From: Phycisphaerae bacterium
GTDB taxonomy: Bacteria; Planctomycetota; Phycisphaerae; Sedimentisphaerales; Anaerobacaceae
Assembly: GCA_028714855.1 (NCBI GenBank)
Contig: JAQTLP010000008.1
Location: forward strand, 62,001 to 126,000
Direction: 5' to 3'
Length of the DNA stretch: 64,000 nt
The translations under genes were made by a program, and so were the position numbers. The notes below the pieces were generated by a model. The model was not told the origin of the DNA. It saw nothing but the letters and a program-made list of their open reading frames with translations, and made no database searches. Of the stretch, positions 61,920-64,000 are shown piece after piece. Within the stretch, counting starts at the first letter, position 1. Each line of letters starts with the position of its first letter.

Positions 61920-62372
61920 CTACTCGGACTCCATGATGGCTTCGACCCTATTTTCTTTACGAAAGTCAAAGAAGTACTTGTAATTAGGGTCAAAGACCAA
62001 GTCGCCTTTTGTCACCTTGAAGATAATCGTAATATTTTGGTTGTAGAATACGCGAGGGTCGCCGCCGGCGAAACCTGGTTTGAAATCCGACCGGCATACA
62101 GTACCCTCTTCAACCTTACTCACATCATATTTGAAATATTCCTTCCCATCAGGCTGGATGACTACATATTCTAACTTCGCGTCCGGCTCTCTCGATGGGG
62201 CCTTCCAATGAAACGTCCAAGCATTGAAATCATCGGGAGCTTTCTCTGCGGTCTTAAACATAACCTGTTTTCCCGACGCTTTATCAGTTTGAGCGAACCC
62301 GAGACTATGGCCGAAAAGGATTATTCCAGCACTTAAAGCAACAAACAGCCCAAGAGTCATAGCTTTGTTCAT
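61920..62372 (-). CDS. Exported protein, unknown
   Basis: A 150-residue protein with a signal peptide ending near HSLGFAQ (about residue 28). The mature part is beta-rich (YVVIQPDGKEYFKYDVSKVE, VFDPNYKYFFDF). ATG 62372 has a strong AAAGGAGA ribosome site; the longer frame to 62618 is spurious. I do not recognise it. Confidence 0.65.
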   Translation of the reverse strand: MNKAMTLGLFVALSAGIILFGHSLGFAQTDKASGKQVMFKTAEKAPDDFNAWTFHWKAPSREPDAKLEYVVIQPDGKEYFKYDVSKVEEGTVCRSDFKPGFAGGDPRVFYNQNITIIFKVTKGDLVFDPNYKYFFDFRKENRVEAIMESE

Positions 62373-62548
62373 TTTGGTCTCCTTTCTTTCGCGGATTGAG
62401 TTTGTGAATAAACAAACGTCTGCCGCCGAACAATGAGTGGATAGTCTGTAAAAGCAATTGGTCTTTTTCCGTCGAAATCTGTGTCTTTTTGTCCGCCAAC
62501 ATCCTACCCTGCCTGTCGGAACAAGGTCAAACGAAATCTTCAGACTGC

Positions 62549-62941
62549 TTAGACCTTCCTCCACTTCGCCTGTGCACTTATAAACAAAACGGCCGACAGT
62601 ACGAACAATAATATGCATAGATAGTATTCAACCAGCAATCGATAAGCCAACCAGGTCATTGCTCCCCACGTGTGGCCAATTACCAATGCGAGAGACAGGA
62701 CTTGAGAAACAATATCCGGAACAACCACGATAAGAGCGGATAAAACAAGAACCCAAAGCAGGCACACAAGCAAGAAAACGATAGGCCCATGCCGCAGACC
62801 CCAAGCAAAGAGAGGAAGTATCTCATTCACCATATTGTGGTTTCCCTGCCAATAAGCTGGAGATTGCCCACGGAGGGTCAGACTAAAATCGATAACGGCT
62901 AATACCGCAAATGGCATGCAAAGCCAGAACTTCTTTTTCAT
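62549..62941 (-). CDS. Four-helix membrane protein, unknown
   Basis: A 130-residue protein with about four helices (residues 8-24, 52-74, 76-95 and 104-124) and a charged end (KWRKV). It begins immediately after the transporter stop, so the two are co-transcribed. No family is recognised; it may be a partner of the transporter. Confidence 0.6.
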   Translation of the reverse strand: MKKKFWLCMPFAVLAVIDFSLTLRGQSPAYWQGNHNMVNEILPLFAWGLRHGPIVFLLVCLLWVLVLSALIVVVPDIVSQVLSLALVIGHTWGAMTWLAYRLLVEYYLCILLFVLSAVLFISAQAKWRKV

Positions 62942-64000
62942 CTATTTGCTCCAGACGAACCAAACGAACAAATAAGCGGCGGTCACCGCAGCCAAAGTGA
63001 AAGGCAGGCCTATTTTCGTAAATTCCCCGAATTTTACGTGATAGCCTTCCTTTTTAAGAAGACTGCAGGCCACGATGTTGGCTGAGGCGCCTATGGGAGT
63101 AATGTTGCCGCCTAAACTCGCGCCTACAAGCAGACCAAAAAGCAAAAGCGACGGATTGATGCCGAGTTTGTTCGACATAGAAATTGTAACTGGAAGCATT
63201 GCCGCTAAAAAGGGAACATTATCGACGAATGCCGATAGAAAAACAGAGATAAATACAATCAATGTATAACCCCAGAATATACGCTGACCTATTAACCCCG
63301 ACAGGGAGTTGGAAATCGTGTCGACCCAGCCGGTTACAGTAATACCGCCTACGAGAATAAAAACACCCATTAGAAAAAACGTGGAATCCCAGTCCAGCGA
63401 CCTTATGCCTTTTACGATTGAGCCTTTATTTATAAGCTTTTCCCATAATATTGAAATAATGCCGAACACCACACAGATTGCGCCTGCCAAATACGAAAAG
63501 CTGACATCGAAAAACGATGAAGCAGCCAGCGTAATAATCAGCAGTATTAAAATAACCGAGGGCGTCCAGGATTTTACTTTCTCGACAGCTACGATTTGTG
63601 TCTTTGTCTTGTGTTTTCTGAAAATAAAATATAAAACCACCAACGAAGCCGCCGCACCAATTTGGACCGCGAAGAATATGCTGGGTCTGCCTTTATAAAT
63701 GAAGAAATCCCAGAAATTCATTTTAGCAAATCCGCCCAGTAGCATGCTCGGCGGGTCGCCTATCAAAGTAGCGGCGCCCTGAAGGTTGCTCGAAACAGCT
63801 ATTGCTATCATCATATTCACCGGACTTATTTTTAATTTTTTCGCCAGCGACAGGGCGATAGGAGCAACAATCAGGACGGTGGCTACATTTTCCACGAAGG
63901 CGGAGATAAAGCCGGTCAGCAGACAAATAAACAGTATCGCCCATGCGGTATTTTTCGCTTTATCAACAATGACTTCGGCAATATGCGCAGGCATCCGGCT
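62942..64000 (-). CDS. ArsB/NhaD-type ion transporter, N-terminus missing
   Basis: At least 350 residues with about ten membrane helices; the 5' end runs off the window. The family repeats are ISAFVENVATVLIVAPIALSLAKKL with SSNLQGAATLIGDPPSMLLG in the first half, and SAFVDNVPFLAAMLPV with GASLGGNITPIGASANIVA in the second. Such proteins move anions such as arsenite, or exchange Na+/H+. The paired Asp/Asn motifs favour the ArsB/NhaD superfamily, but the ion is not readable. Confidence 0.85.
   Translation of the reverse strand, partial: SRMPAHIAEVIVDKAKNTAWAILFICLLTGFISAFVENVATVLIVAPIALSLAKKLKISPVNMMIAIAVSSNLQGAATLIGDPPSMLLGGFAKMNFWDFFIYKGRPSIFFAVQIGAAASLVVLYFIFRKHKTKTQIVAVEKVKSWTPSVILILLIITLAASSFFDVSFSYLAGAICVVFGIISILWEKLINKGSIVKGIRSLDWDSTFFLMGVFILVGGITVTGWVDTISNSLSGLIGQRIFWGYTLIVFISVFLSAFVDNVPFLAAMLPVTISMSNKLGINPSLLLFGLLVGASLGGNITPIGASANIVACSLLKKEGYHVKFGEFTKIGLPFTLAAVTAAYLFVWFVWSK

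Overview
The window is 64 kb of a bacterial chromosome, gene-dense on both strands. It most likely comes from a Planctomycetota lineage of the Phycisphaerae type. This is inferred from the gene style, not from a marker gene: a secreted GLUG-repeat protein with a C-terminal dockerin-like tail, a zinc-ribbon membrane protein, HEAT-repeat lipoproteins, a degenerate low-complexity 'KTNPISKTPKM'-type dispersed repeat, and a complete MreBCD/PBP2/FtsI set. No rRNA is present. Two tRNAs are present: Gly-TCC and Leu-CAA.

Layout. 1-4.8 kb (minus): a sugar-decoration block with an SHMT-like enzyme, a GT2 glycosyltransferase, a decayed second GT2, and the amidotransferase/HisH/HisF trio that amidates N-acetyl sugars. 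4.8-8.2 kb (minus): a site-2 protease with four PDZ-like regions, and dxr of the MEP pathway. 8.4-15 kb: a small membrane protein, a repeat-rich gap, a PocR-AraC regulator and a MacAB-like export operon. 15-18.9 kb: an oxidoreductase, GNAT, cupin, GxxExxY protein, HD hydrolase and purC. 19-21.5 kb: an ECF sigma / membrane anti-sigma-like / PD40 lipoprotein operon. 21.6-23.3 kb: a two-gene membrane cassette between imperfect 30-bp direct repeats. 23.3-28.8 kb (minus): leuACDB plus a TGS GTPase. 29.4-32.4 kb: two exported proteins (GLUG protein, S41 peptidase). 32.5-36.2 kb: an orphan adenine methyltransferase, lnt and a HEAT lipoprotein. 36.4-42.4 kb: a coiled-coil protein, a 52-aa membrane protein, and mreBCD-mrdA (elongation). 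42.4-46.8 kb (minus): the start of the division (dcw) cluster, mraZ-small ORF-rsmH-LysM-ftsL-like-ftsI. 47-52.3 kb: tRNA-Gly, proA-proB, a zinc-ribbon membrane protein, tRNA-Leu and two isoprenylcysteine-methyltransferase-like proteins. 52.3-58.9 kb (minus): one long operon Rrf2-cysK-cysE-nadA-metY-nifU-nifS joining cysteine synthesis to Fe-S cluster assembly. 59-64 kb: an (alpha/alpha)6 glycosidase-like protein, xth, a secreted HEAT protein, two unknown proteins and an ArsB/NhaD-type transporter cut by the window edge.

How the parts work together. Elongation (MreBCD, PBP2) and septation (FtsI, FtsL-like) genes face each other tail to tail with overlapping stop codons, so this genome makes ordinary peptidoglycan machinery. 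The Rrf2 operon forms a logical chain: serine to O-acetylserine to cysteine, desulfuration by NifS, scaffolding on NifU, and one [4Fe-4S] client (NadA).

The most unusual signals are short GC-rich perfect palindromes. Some lie in gaps; others sit in frame inside dxr, mrdA and mreC. Two pairs of ~30-bp imperfect direct repeats flank a membrane cassette (21.8-23.3 kb) and the S41 peptidase gene (31.0-32.4 kb). The cassette encodes a transmembrane coiled-coil protein with a possible degenerate PLD-like domain, and is the best candidate here for an undescribed accessory module. Nothing in the window is a clear CRISPR array, prophage or IS element.
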